From an uncultured Porphyromonadaceae bacterium (lineage in GTDB: Bacteria; Bacteroidota; Bacteroidia; Bacteroidales; Muribaculaceae): 64,000 bases of DNA. The stretch is from contig CAMWIM010000002.1 in NCBI GenBank assembly GCA_947174335.1, positions 1 to 64,000 of the forward strand, written 5' to 3'. Each line of letters starts with the position of its first letter. Position 1 is the first letter of the stretch. A program made the translations under genes and the position numbers. Below are positions 45,276 to 54,010 of this stretch, piece after piece. The notes beneath the pieces are model-generated. The model did no database searches. It worked only from the letters and a program-made list of their open reading frames with translations, and was not told where the DNA came from.

Positions 45276-46487
45276 ATGAGAACAATTACATTTTTAGGAC
45301 TTTGTGTTGCCGCTTCTGTTGCTGCAAATGCCCAGACCGGTGTAGTTAAAGAAGCTGAACAGCAGGCTAAAAACGGCAAATATCTTGAAGCTATTGCTAC
45401 TATTCAGCCAGCCCTTACAAATCCCGAAACTTCACAAGTTGTAACCACTTGGTTTATTCCCGGTAAAGCAGGTTTAGACTATTATAAAGAACAGTACCTT
45501 AACAAGACCATTGGTAAAAATGTCGATGGTGCAAAAATGGGACACGCTCTTATTGACGGTTATAACTATCTTCTCACCGCACTTCCTCTTGACTCGGTTC
45601 CCGACGCTAAAGGTAAAGTAAAACCCAAATATTCAAAAGAGATTGTTAAGTTGATCAAAGAAAACTATGATCACTTCAACAATGCAGCTGTATTCCTTTG
45701 GGATGCACAGGATTATAAAGGTGCTTACGACGCATGGGATATTGTTATCAATGCTCCGTCAAATCCGGTTCTCGGTATGAATGCACCTAAAGCATATCCC
45801 GATTCAACTTTGGGTGATATAATCTTCAACCAAGGTCTTGCAGCATGGCAAATGGACAGCATCAAGATGTCGCTTGCTTCATTTGAAAAAGCTATGGCAA
45901 TTGGTTATGACAAATCACAGATCTATGATTATGCTATCAGCCACGCAGCCCGTCTTGGTGACAATGACAAAGTTTATGCGTTAGCTGAAGAAGCATTCCA
46001 GAAATTTGGTAATGCAAATCCTCTTTACCTTCAGCTTATGATTAACGGTCGCATCGAAAAGGAACAGTATGAAGAAGCTGCAAAAATGCTTGACGATGCA
46101 ATTGCTGTTTCACCTAATGATGCACAGCTTTACAACATCAAAGGTGTACTCTATGAAAGCATGAAGGACAATGATAAAGCTCGCGAACTTTATCTACAGG
46201 CTGTTCAAATCGACCCGACAAGTGCACAAGCCCAGTATAACTATGGTCGTCAGCTTTGCACCGAAGCTTATTCAATCAATGATAAAGCTCAAGAGTCAAA
46301 TATGCCAAATGCTGAATATCAGAAACTTCGTGAAGAGAAACTTAATCCTCTCTTCCGTCAAGCAGCTGAACACCTTGAAGCAGCACTCAAAGCTGATCCC
46401 GAAAACCACGACGTTAAAACATATCTCCGCAACGTATATTATAACCTCGGAGATGATGAAAACCTCAAACGTATCGAAAATATGTAA
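45276..46487 (+). CDS. Exported tetratricopeptide-repeat protein
   Basis: 403 residues. A signal peptide (cleavage near ANAQ, residue 20) precedes an all-helical protein with TPR units, for example NPLYLQLMINGRIEKEQYEEAAKMLDD and DAQLYNIKGVLYESMKDNDKA at residues 245-310 and another near the end. It is probably a periplasmic scaffold. The gene begins 40 bp after gyrA and ends in a strong terminator, so it may be read together with gyrA. No specific partner can be named. Confidence 0.85.
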   Translation: MRTITFLGLCVAASVAANAQTGVVKEAEQQAKNGKYLEAIATIQPALTNPETSQVVTTWFIPGKAGLDYYKEQYLNKTIGKNVDGAKMGHALIDGYNYLLTALPLDSVPDAKGKVKPKYSKEIVKLIKENYDHFNNAAVFLWDAQDYKGAYDAWDIVINAPSNPVLGMNAPKAYPDSTLGDIIFNQGLAAWQMDSIKMSLASFEKAMAIGYDKSQIYDYAISHAARLGDNDKVYALAEEAFQKFGNANPLYLQLMINGRIEKEQYEEAAKMLDDAIAVSPNDAQLYNIKGVLYESMKDNDKARELYLQAVQIDPTSAQAQYNYGRQLCTEAYSINDKAQESNMPNAEYQKLREEKLNPLFRQAAEHLEAALKADPENHDVKTYLRNVYYNLGDDENLKRIENM

Positions 46488-46513
46488 TTCCTGATTAAGG
46501 ATAAAATTAATAG

Positions 46514-46543
46514 TGAGCGGAGCAGTTCAAGCTGTTCCGCTCA
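46514..46543 (+). terminator. Terminator after the TPR gene
   Basis: TGAGCGGA/TCCGCTCA (46514-46521 with 46536-46543) with further CAG/CTG pairing inside, followed by TTTTT at 46544-46548. Confidence 0.9.
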
Positions 46544-46579
46544 TTTTTATATAATATGACAACAAAACTCAAAAAAAAA

Positions 46580-46610
46580 TTGTAATAATGAGAGTTGTTG
46601 ATTACCTTTG
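46580..46610 (+). promoter_or_regulatory. Promoter directly before trkH (leaderless candidate)
   Basis: TTG at 46580-46582 and TACCTTTG at 46603-46610, 20 bp apart, match the promoter consensus. The trkH ATG is at 46616, only 5 nt after the -7 box, so RNA may start at or near the start codon. Confidence 0.7.
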
Positions 46611-46615
46611 CTATT

Positions 46616-48493
46616 ATGACAGAAAATTTTGACATAAATTCTATAATCAAAATTTTAAGACAATATAGATCACGCTTTAACGTGGGCTATAATCGTTTTT
46701 TACGTCATTTCACTTCTTCACTGCGAATAGCGGGAAGTTCACTTAATATCCTGACAGTTATAGGTTCATTATTATGTATTATCGCAATGATAATATATAT
46801 CGGTTTTGAACATTCAGCCGATGAAACACGCTTGATTGCACGTTTATTGAGGTCTTCACAGATTGTTTTTATCATAGCAGTTGTTTTCAATCTGATATTT
46901 AACTTTAAAGAGACTGTCAGAAATACGCGTCCAATAAAATGGATTGCTGATATTTTAATTTTAATAACGGCTATTCCTCTGATATATCCAGAACCTAATC
47001 ATCCGTGGCTCCCTTGGCTCGGGCATATACTTTATAGCAAACGGTTCATCTATCCTGTGTTAGGGCTTTATTCGATATTAAGCATGTCGTACAGTGTGTT
47101 GCGTGTGCTCGGAAAGCGAACGAATCCCTCGATGATCATGTCGTGCAGTTTCATTGTCTTGATATTGGCAGGGTCATTCCTTTTGATGATGCCACGTTGC
47201 ACATATAACGGAATAAGTTATATTGATTCATTGTTTGTCTCGACAAGTGCTGTTTGTATAACAGGATTGACACCTATCGATATAAGTGCAACGTTTACGC
47301 CGTTCGGAATTTTGATTGTCGGTATTTTGGCACAGATAGGCGGACTTGGCGTAATGACCTTTACATATTTATTTGCGCTTTTTTTCAGCGGGTCAGCATC
47401 AGTTTACAGCCAGTTGATGGTTAAAGACATGATTTATACCAAGACTATCAACGCATTGTGGCCCACATTGTTATATATTCTCGGTTTTACTCTGACAATA
47501 GAGGCGATCGGAGCCGTCGCTTTTTTCTTTACAATTGATGGAACGATAGGCGAGAGCCTAAATGATGAAATAATATTTTCAATATTCCACGCCATGTCTT
47601 CATTTTGTAATTTAGGATTCTCTAATGTCGATGGCGGATTTTCAAATCAGGCACTTTTGCATGGCAATCAATCGGTTTATATTGTTGCATCCATCCTTAT
47701 TTTTGCAGGTGGAATCGGATTTCCCGTCCTTGTCAACTTCAGGGATGCATTTTTTAGAAAATGTCGAAAAATTTGGGCATCGATCTTTAGAAAAGAAGAT
47801 GTTGTAGAACCTGTTCATTCTTTTGATATGAATACAAAAATCGCGCTGGTTACTACAACTACCATACTTGTAGTCAGTGTTATTTTGTTTCTGACATTTG
47901 AGTATAACAACTCTTTGGCAGGAATGTCGTTCTATCAAAAGGTTGTGCAATCGATTTTTAATGCCTTGGCACCACGCAGTTCGGGGTTTGCATCGGTCAA
48001 TCCCGGTTCATTTTTGAATATTACAATCTTGATGTTGATATTTTTAATGTGGATTGGAGGTGCGTCACAATCAACTGCCGGTGGTATAAAAGTCAATACA
48101 TTTGCCACCATGCTGTTAAACCTGAGAGCAATCATTACCGGCAGCAACCATGTTGTCGCATTTAAGCGCAGGGTATCAATGAACTCAATCAGACATGCAA
48201 ATGCTATAATCGGTATATCAATACTGACTTATTTTATTTTTTCAATGACTTTAGTCGCTTTTGAGCCGTCACTGGGTGTAAAGGAATTGCTTTTTGAATC
48301 GGCATCAGCTCTATTTACTGTTGGTTCATCATTAGGCGTAACACCTTTATTGTCAGTCTCATCAAAAATTCTTCTTTGCGTTGCAATGTTTATCGGTAGG
48401 GTAGGACTTTTAGCTCTTCTCATTGGATTTTATGGCGAAACAGGTCAAAAAAATAATGTAACTTTCCCTTCTGACAATATAATAATCAATTAA
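46616..48493 (+). CDS. trkH: TrkH-family potassium uptake protein
   Basis: I start at ATG 46616 (625 residues); an upstream TTG lies in the promoter. After a cytoplasmic N-terminus come membrane helices and four selectivity-filter-type loops, for example TSAVCITGLTP near residue 210, SSFCNLGFSN near 330, ALAPRSSGFAS near 450 and SALFTVGSSLGVTP near 565. This is the K+ channel-like superfamily fold. The N-terminal extension of about 160 residues with extra membrane helices is longer than in most TrkH. It pairs with the TrkA-type gene that follows 13 bp later. Confidence 0.92.
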   Translation: MTENFDINSIIKILRQYRSRFNVGYNRFLRHFTSSLRIAGSSLNILTVIGSLLCIIAMIIYIGFEHSADETRLIARLLRSSQIVFIIAVVFNLIFNFKETVRNTRPIKWIADILILITAIPLIYPEPNHPWLPWLGHILYSKRFIYPVLGLYSILSMSYSVLRVLGKRTNPSMIMSCSFIVLILAGSFLLMMPRCTYNGISYIDSLFVSTSAVCITGLTPIDISATFTPFGILIVGILAQIGGLGVMTFTYLFALFFSGSASVYSQLMVKDMIYTKTINALWPTLLYILGFTLTIEAIGAVAFFFTIDGTIGESLNDEIIFSIFHAMSSFCNLGFSNVDGGFSNQALLHGNQSVYIVASILIFAGGIGFPVLVNFRDAFFRKCRKIWASIFRKEDVVEPVHSFDMNTKIALVTTTTILVVSVILFLTFEYNNSLAGMSFYQKVVQSIFNALAPRSSGFASVNPGSFLNITILMLIFLMWIGGASQSTAGGIKVNTFATMLLNLRAIITGSNHVVAFKRRVSMNSIRHANAIIGISILTYFIFSMTLVAFEPSLGVKELLFESASALFTVGSSLGVTPLLSVSSKILLCVAMFIGRVGLLALLIGFYGETGQKNNVTFPSDNIIIN

Positions 48494-48506
48494 AATTCAG
48501 ATAAAT

Positions 48507-49205
48507 ATGAGGTATCTTGTTATTGGACTCGGAATATATGGCACAAACTTGGCAATGGAACTCTCTGCGATGGGGCACGAAGTTATTGGAGCCGATAATA
48601 AACATTCAAATGTTGAAGCCATAAAAGACTATGTATCGACAGCATACGTTATCGATTCGACCGATGAGCAAGCGTTGAGCGTTTTGCCATTAAAAAATGT
48701 CGATTTGGTTATTGTGGCTATAGGAGAGAACTTCGGAGCAAGTGTAAGAACAGTTGCCTTGTTGAAGAAACTCGGTGTTAAACATCTGTATGCACGAGCT
48801 ATTGACAAAATTCACGAGGCAATTCTTGAAGGATTTAACATTGACCGAATAATAACACCCGAACAACGTGCGGCACGAGATCTTGCTCACGAGCTTGAAC
48901 TTGGAACTGCAGTTGATATATTGAAAATCGATAATGAAAACTATGTAATGAAATTTATGGCTCCTGACATTTTCATCGGGTCGTTATATTCTGATCTTGG
49001 GTTGACACGGGACTATGGATTACAGTTCATCACAGCAAGCCGACCCGAAGAAAAAGAAAATATCATGGGTATAACCAATATTATTCAACGAGTTATTTTC
49101 CATGATAATAATTATGGAACCGAGAAGGTCGAACATGGAGATGTTTTCACGGTATTTGGCTCAATCAAAGCCTTTAAAACGCTCTATGAGTCGGTAAAGA
49201 ATTAA
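48507..49205 (+). CDS. trkA: TrkA/KtrA-type potassium channel regulatory subunit
   Basis: 232 residues. The N-terminal RCK_N Rossmann domain begins VIGLGIYGTNLAMEL, binding NAD(H) or ATP, with ADNKHSNVEAIKD and VIVAIGENFGAS; a C-terminal RCK_C ligand domain fills residues about 140-225. One RCK pair instead of two makes it KtrA-like. It gates the TrkH channel in the cytoplasm. Its position directly after trkH supports the pairing. Confidence 0.92.
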   Translation: MRYLVIGLGIYGTNLAMELSAMGHEVIGADNKHSNVEAIKDYVSTAYVIDSTDEQALSVLPLKNVDLVIVAIGENFGASVRTVALLKKLGVKHLYARAIDKIHEAILEGFNIDRIITPEQRAARDLAHELELGTAVDILKIDNENYVMKFMAPDIFIGSLYSDLGLTRDYGLQFITASRPEEKENIMGITNIIQRVIFHDNNYGTEKVEHGDVFTVFGSIKAFKTLYESVKN

Positions 49206-49208
49206 TAA

Positions 49209-50477
49209 TCAATCTTTTTTAGGACGATGATAATATCGTTTTTTATTGGATTGCTTATTGTTAGAATTGTTATTGCGATAGACGCTACTTTTGCGTTTAC
49301 CCCTAAACTTGCCTTTCACAGGATTGGGTTGATAGGGCGGCACCTCTCCTAATTCTTCAGGGACAACTTCTTTGATTACTTCGTAGCCGAGGAAACGCTC
49401 TATGCGGCCAAATTTAACCTGGTCTTTTTCATTTACAAAAGTTACAGCTTTACCGTCGGCATTAGCACGAGCCGTACGTCCAATGCGATGAATATAATCT
49501 TCGGCTTCACGCGGAACATCATAATTGACAACCATTTTAATATCATCAATATCAATTCCGCGAGCAACAATATCTGTTGCGATTAAAATGCTTGTCCTAC
49601 CCGATGAAAAATTAAACATAGCTTCCTCTCGTTTTGATTGATCGAGATCGCTATGCATTTCTCCGGCTTTCCATCCACGGCTACGAATTTGTTGAGTTAA
49701 CTCCCTGACTTTCAACTTTGATGATGCAAAGACAATAACTTTCTCATTAAATCCTCGGTTAATGTAATTGCACAAAATATCAAACTTTTGTTTTTCATAA
49801 CAGATGACAGCCGATTGAGCAATTTTATCGGTCGGGCAGGATACCGCAATCTTAACTTCAACCGGATTAATTAAAATAGAGGAAGCCAACTGCTGTATTT
49901 TTGAGGGCATTGTAGCCGAGAAAAGCAATGTCTGACGGTCAGTCGGCAGTTGTCTGACAATCTGCATAATATCCTCATAAAAGCCCATGTCAAGCATGCG
50001 ATCGGCTTCATCGAGGATGAAGAACTCGACGTCATCAAGTTTTATTTTGCCCATTTTTAAATGGGCGAGTAGTCGTCCCGGAGTTGCAGTAACAATATCA
50101 GCTCCCATTCTCAGTCCTCGTTGCTGGCGTGCGAACTCGACTCCGTCACTACCGCCATGAATTGCCAAAGAACTGATATCGGTATAATAAGAAAAGCCGG
50201 CAAGCCGGCTGTCTATCTGTTTTGCAAGCTCATGAGTGGGAACCATTACGATACATCTTATTCCGTCGCCTCGACGTTGAATATCGCCTAATAAACTCAG
50301 AACGGGTAACAGATATGCTGCAGTTTTACCGGTACCGGTCTGTGCAACCGCAATTACATCATTTCCGTCAAGAATATGTCCGATTGCACCCTCTTGAACA
50401 GGGGTACAATCGGTGAAATTCATCTCATCAAGAGCGTCGAGAATATCGTCATTAAGGTCAAATTCATCGAATCTCAT
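49209..50477 (-). CDS. DEAD-box RNA helicase
   Basis: 422 residues. All core motifs are present: Q motif FTDCTPVQ, I AQTGTGKT, II DEAD, III SAT, IV VIVFASS, V ATDIVARGIDID and VI HRIGRTARA. The C-terminal tail of about 50 residues is basic and Asn/Lys-rich (KGKFRGKRKSS onwards), common in RhlE-type helicases for RNA binding. Likely roles are ribosome assembly or cold adaptation. It converges with trkA (3 bp) and starts 27 bp past the DUF3127 gene. Confidence 0.94.
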   Translation of the reverse strand: MRFDEFDLNDDILDALDEMNFTDCTPVQEGAIGHILDGNDVIAVAQTGTGKTAAYLLPVLSLLGDIQRRGDGIRCIVMVPTHELAKQIDSRLAGFSYYTDISSLAIHGGSDGVEFARQQRGLRMGADIVTATPGRLLAHLKMGKIKLDDVEFFILDEADRMLDMGFYEDIMQIVRQLPTDRQTLLFSATMPSKIQQLASSILINPVEVKIAVSCPTDKIAQSAVICYEKQKFDILCNYINRGFNEKVIVFASSKLKVRELTQQIRSRGWKAGEMHSDLDQSKREEAMFNFSSGRTSILIATDIVARGIDIDDIKMVVNYDVPREAEDYIHRIGRTARANADGKAVTFVNEKDQVKFGRIERFLGYEVIKEVVPEELGEVPPYQPNPVKGKFRGKRKSSVYRNNNSNNKQSNKKRYYHRPKKD

Positions 50478-50504
50478 GAAAACTTGCTCTCTCTTAACTA
50501 ATTG

Positions 50505-50900
50505 TTAGAAAGGTAAATCGTCGTTTGGTTCAGACTGATTCAGATCGGTAGGAGGAACAGCTTGGAAATCAGGAGCTGCTGGTGTAGCCGGGGGATCAAG
50601 CGGGTTTGAAGAAGGAGCACCTGTAGCTGCAACAGTCGCAGGTTCAGCTTTCCAGCCACTAATGCTTGTAAACCATCGACCGTTATACTCGCGACTATCA
50701 ATGTCAAAGCTAAGTTTAATCATTTGACCGGCTGCAAGTTTATATTGGTCTGCTTTATCGCCGAAAAAATCAAAATGAACTTTTCGAGGATAAGATTCCT
50801 GTGTTTCGAGGACATATTCATGTTTTTTCCACTCGCGTCCGGCTTTAGAAGTTCCGGAAGTTTCACCAAGATCAAATATAATCTTACCGATAATTTCCAT
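50505..50900 (-). CDS. DUF3127 protein with SSB-like acidic tip
   Basis: 131 residues. Residues 1-86 have the pattern of the DUF3127 family, an OB-fold-like domain (EIIGKIIFDLGETSGTSKAGREWKKHEYV; VHFDFFGDKAD). A Pro/Ala/Thr-rich linker follows and the end is NDDLPF, matching the tip of single-stranded DNA-binding proteins that recruits repair partners. DUF3127 proteins are common in Bacteroidales; their role is not established. It is encoded just upstream of the DEAD-box helicase in the same direction, so nucleic-acid binding is a reasonable inference. Confidence 0.8.
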   Translation of the reverse strand: MEIIGKIIFDLGETSGTSKAGREWKKHEYVLETQESYPRKVHFDFFGDKADQYKLAAGQMIKLSFDIDSREYNGRWFTSISGWKAEPATVAATGAPSSNPLDPPATPAAPDFQAVPPTDLNQSEPNDDLPF

Positions 50901-51076
50901 TGTTGTATGAATTATTTATGAATTATTTTTGTTATTAAGCTACAAATTTAGTCATAGATTTTGAGCGTCGCAAATTAAATAATAGAATTTTATTAACATT
51001 TTCGTTTTTTTGAAAAAATAGTTAACTTTGAAGCCGTAAAGTTTAATGAAAATATATACACATACACAAAATATAT

Positions 51077-51541
51077 ATGGAAAAATCTCCCAAAAATAAA
51101 TCAGTCGAATATGGTGACTGGTGGACGGCACCGGCAGAAAGTGAAACGGGCAATTTAATTATGGTTACCGGTCGCAGAGATATATCAAAATATAAAGATA
51201 ATCCCAAGTTTAAAATCAGAGTGGAAGCTACTTGGAAATATGAGAGTAAAAACGGAGGGATGCCTGATGTCGCGACATCGCAACTGATGGATGAAGCCGA
51301 TACAGCTCTCAGAGAATGTTTCAGAAAAGATCCTATAGCTGTTTTGACCGGTGTTTATACAGGTGACGGCGAACGTAATTGGGTATTTTATACATTAAGT
51401 TTGAATATTTTCTGCCGAAAATTTAATGAAGCACTCTCGTCTATGGAACTATTACCCATCACTTTGAGTGCAGAAGAAGACCCTGATTGGCTTGAATATC
51501 AAGAAATGAAAGAAGCGACAGAGATAAAAGGGGAGGACTGA
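51077..51541 (+). CDS. DUF695-like protein
   Basis: 154 residues, soluble. The layout of an early RVEATWKYESKNGGMPD segment, then RNWVFYTLSLNIFCRKFNEAL, then LPITLSAEEDPDWLEYQ near the end fits the DUF695 family (a short WxFY strand and a DPxW-Y end). The role of the family is unknown. A -7 box TAACTTTG at 51023-51030 precedes it by 46 bp. It stands alone and converges with the EF-G paralog gene. Confidence 0.65.
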   Translation: MEKSPKNKSVEYGDWWTAPAESETGNLIMVTGRRDISKYKDNPKFKIRVEATWKYESKNGGMPDVATSQLMDEADTALRECFRKDPIAVLTGVYTGDGERNWVFYTLSLNIFCRKFNEALSSMELLPITLSAEEDPDWLEYQEMKEATEIKGED

Positions 51542-51570
51542 CAAGAATAAACACTATCAGATATAAATGA

Positions 51571-51606
51571 AAAGGCTGTGCTATAAACAACTATAACACA
51601 GCCTTT
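51571..51606. terminator. Bidirectional terminator between the DUF695-like and EF-G paralog genes
   Basis: AAAGGCTGTG/CACAGCCTTT (51571-51580 with 51597-51606), a 10-bp stem extended by TATA/TATA pairing inside. It lies between converging genes and has T-rich flank on the right. Confidence 0.88.
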
Positions 51607-51627
51607 TATAATCATGGATATAGATAA

Positions 51628-53784
51628 TTATTCTTCTTTATTTGTTTCGGCATATTCTTTAAGGAGTTTTTCCTGAACATCGCCCGGAACAAGTTCATAA
51701 GATGCAAATTTCATTGAAAAAGAAGATCGTCCGCCTGTAATTGAACTTAGAGCAGTTGAGTAGCTCGACATTTCTTTCAACGGAACTTTTGCCGTGATTT
51801 TCTCAAACCCATTTTCGCTCGACATACCCATAATGACAGCTCGACGTGATTGTAAGTCGCTCATGACGTCCCCCATTACATCGGCGGGAACCATTACTTC
51901 GACATCGTATACAGGTTCAAGAATCTTTGGATTAGCATTGCGGAATGCTTCAGAGAAGGCATTACGTCCGGCAAGACGGAATGAAATTTCGTTTGAATCT
52001 ACCGGGTGCATCTTTCCATCATAGATACATACTCTGACATCACGTGCATAACTACCGGTCAATGGTCCTTGCTCCATGCGATCCATAAGTCCTTTGACAA
52101 TCGCCGGTATGAAACGAGCATCAATAGCACCGCCCACGATACAGTTATGAACTACTAATTTACCACCCCAATCCAATGGAATTTCTTGAGTATCACGAAT
52201 ATTCATTTTATATTCCTGATTACCGAACTTATATGTATCGGGGAGGGGACTGCCTTCAACATAGGGTTCGATTATAAGATGAACTTCACCAAATTGTCCG
52301 GCACCTCCTGACTGTTTTTTGTGGCGATAGTCGGCACGTGAAGCTTTAGTGATTGTTTCGCGATAGGGGATACGCGGCTCTTCAAAAATGATTGGGAGTT
52401 TATCGTTGTTTTCAACACGCCATTTGAGAGTGCGGAGATGGAATTCACCTTGTCCCGAAAGGATTGTTTGCTTAAGTTCTTTTGACTGAACGATTTCCCA
52501 GGTCGGATCTTCTTCGTGCATACGAGTCAATATACTCATAAGTTTCTCGGCATCACTTTCAGTGACAGGTCGAATGGCACGCTGATATTTTGGAGCGGGA
52601 TATTTAATGAAGTCAAAGTTGTAGTTACAACCCTTGGCGTCGAGCGTGTTACCGGTGCGTACATCTTTAAGTTTGACTGTTGCACCAATATCGCCTGCAC
52701 ACAATTTGTCGACCTGAGTTTTGATTTGACCGCAAACACAATAAATCTGAGCGATACGTTCTTTTGATTCACGATTGACATTATCAAGGTCAACTCCGGT
52801 TGTCAGAGTACCTGACATAACTTTAAAGTACTGAACTTCACCGATATGTGGTTCAACTGTTGTTTTAAACATAAAGATGCTTAGCGGACCGTCAGAGTCG
52901 GGTTTTACTTCATTACCGTTTACATCAACCGGAGCGGGCATGTCATTAACAAACGGGACAACGTTACCGAGGAATTCCATCATACGTCTAACACCCATGT
53001 CCTTTAATGCGCTAACACAGAAGACAGGATATATTGAACGGTCAACCAAACCTTTACGGATTCCTTCGCGCATCTCATCCTCGGTTAGAGACCCTTGTTC
53101 AAAGAATTTTTCCATCAAAGTCTCGTCATTTTCAGCAGCGGCTTCGACGAGTTTTTGATTGAGTTCACGCGCTTTATCCAATTGATCGGCAGGAATTTCT
53201 TCAATCACAGGTACGCCACCTTCGGGACCCCATGAGTATTTCTTCATCAAAAGAACATCAATCATTGAATTGAAGCCGGGACCGGAGGTAATAGGATATT
53301 GAATTTGTACAATCTTTGGGCCGAAAATGTCTCGCATTTGCTCTATAACATTTTCAAAGTCAGCCTTTTCGCCATCAAGCTGATTTACAGCAAAAATAAT
53401 AGGTTTTTTCAAAGAAGTTGCCGTTCTGAAAATGTTTTGAGTACCAACTTCAACACCATATTGAGCATCAACGAGGATAACTCCAGTATCGGTTACATTT
53501 AGAGCAGTGATTGCATTGCCAACAAAGTCGTCGGCTCCCGGACAATCTATTACGTTAAGTTTCTTATTAAGAAATTCGGCATAAAAAACGGTTGAAAAGA
53601 CAGAATATCCATATTCCTTTTCAACAGGGAAATAGTCACTTACAGTGTTTTTCCCTTCAATAGTTCCGCGACGTTTTATAACTCCACACTCGTAGAGCAT
53701 AGCTTCAGCGAGCGTGGTTTTACCTGATCCTTTGCTTCCAAGCAAAGCGATGTTTTTAATTTCGTTAGTCTGATATATCTTCAT
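51628..53784 (-). CDS. fusA2: EF-G paralog with divergent GTPase motifs (EF-G2-like)
   Basis: 718 residues, all five EF-G domains by length and order. The nucleotide site is altered. The P-loop is GSKGSGKT (16-23) and switch I ends in EKEYGYSV where EF-G has ERGITI, so the conserved Thr is Ser61. Switch II is DCPGADDF (80-87) with Ala84 in place of the catalytic His, and NKxD is NQLD (134-137). Loss of the His should abolish efficient GTP hydrolysis. A Bacteroides EF-G2 lacking GTPase activity is known and supports starvation or gut fitness; I infer this is its counterpart. The gene is divergent from lon. Confidence 0.9.
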   Translation of the reverse strand: MKIYQTNEIKNIALLGSKGSGKTTLAEAMLYECGVIKRRGTIEGKNTVSDYFPVEKEYGYSVFSTVFYAEFLNKKLNVIDCPGADDFVGNAITALNVTDTGVILVDAQYGVEVGTQNIFRTATSLKKPIIFAVNQLDGEKADFENVIEQMRDIFGPKIVQIQYPITSGPGFNSMIDVLLMKKYSWGPEGGVPVIEEIPADQLDKARELNQKLVEAAAENDETLMEKFFEQGSLTEDEMREGIRKGLVDRSIYPVFCVSALKDMGVRRMMEFLGNVVPFVNDMPAPVDVNGNEVKPDSDGPLSIFMFKTTVEPHIGEVQYFKVMSGTLTTGVDLDNVNRESKERIAQIYCVCGQIKTQVDKLCAGDIGATVKLKDVRTGNTLDAKGCNYNFDFIKYPAPKYQRAIRPVTESDAEKLMSILTRMHEEDPTWEIVQSKELKQTILSGQGEFHLRTLKWRVENNDKLPIIFEEPRIPYRETITKASRADYRHKKQSGGAGQFGEVHLIIEPYVEGSPLPDTYKFGNQEYKMNIRDTQEIPLDWGGKLVVHNCIVGGAIDARFIPAIVKGLMDRMEQGPLTGSYARDVRVCIYDGKMHPVDSNEISFRLAGRNAFSEAFRNANPKILEPVYDVEVMVPADVMGDVMSDLQSRRAVIMGMSSENGFEKITAKVPLKEMSSYSTALSSITGGRSSFSMKFASYELVPGDVQEKLLKEYAETNKEE

Positions 53785-53857
53785 GATATCCGTTTTTATA
53801 TGATTATTAAATTTGTCGCAAAATAGTTATTTATTTTGACATAAAACCAAAATTATT

Positions 53858-53875
53858 ATATGTTATAAAACATAT
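53858..53875. promoter_or_regulatory. Inverted repeat between EF-G paralog and lon
   Basis: ATATGTT/AACATAT with a 4-nt spacer (ATAA) in the 226-bp divergent intergenic region. It could be a binding site for a dimeric regulator of either gene; no family is assigned. Confidence 0.35.
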
Positions 53876-53940
53876 TTTTAATAAAACTGAAAATTATCAT
53901 GTTTTAATCCTAAAAATTTTACCATAAAATGATTTATTAG

Positions 53941-53948
53941 TAACTTTG
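53941..53948 (+). promoter_or_regulatory. -7 promoter box for lon
   Basis: TAACTTTG matches TAnnTTTG, 62 bp before the ATG at 54011; a second near-match TAACTTTTG follows at 53952-53960. A clear -33 is missing. Confidence 0.5.
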
Positions 53949-54010
53949 GCATAACTTTTGCTATAACTGGTAAAAGAAATCTATATTGACAAATATTTCA
54001 CATATATTAT

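Noticed and set aside
46595-46615. Upstream TTG start for trkH
   Set aside because: The TTG is in the -33/-7 promoter region; the ATG at 46616 fits better.
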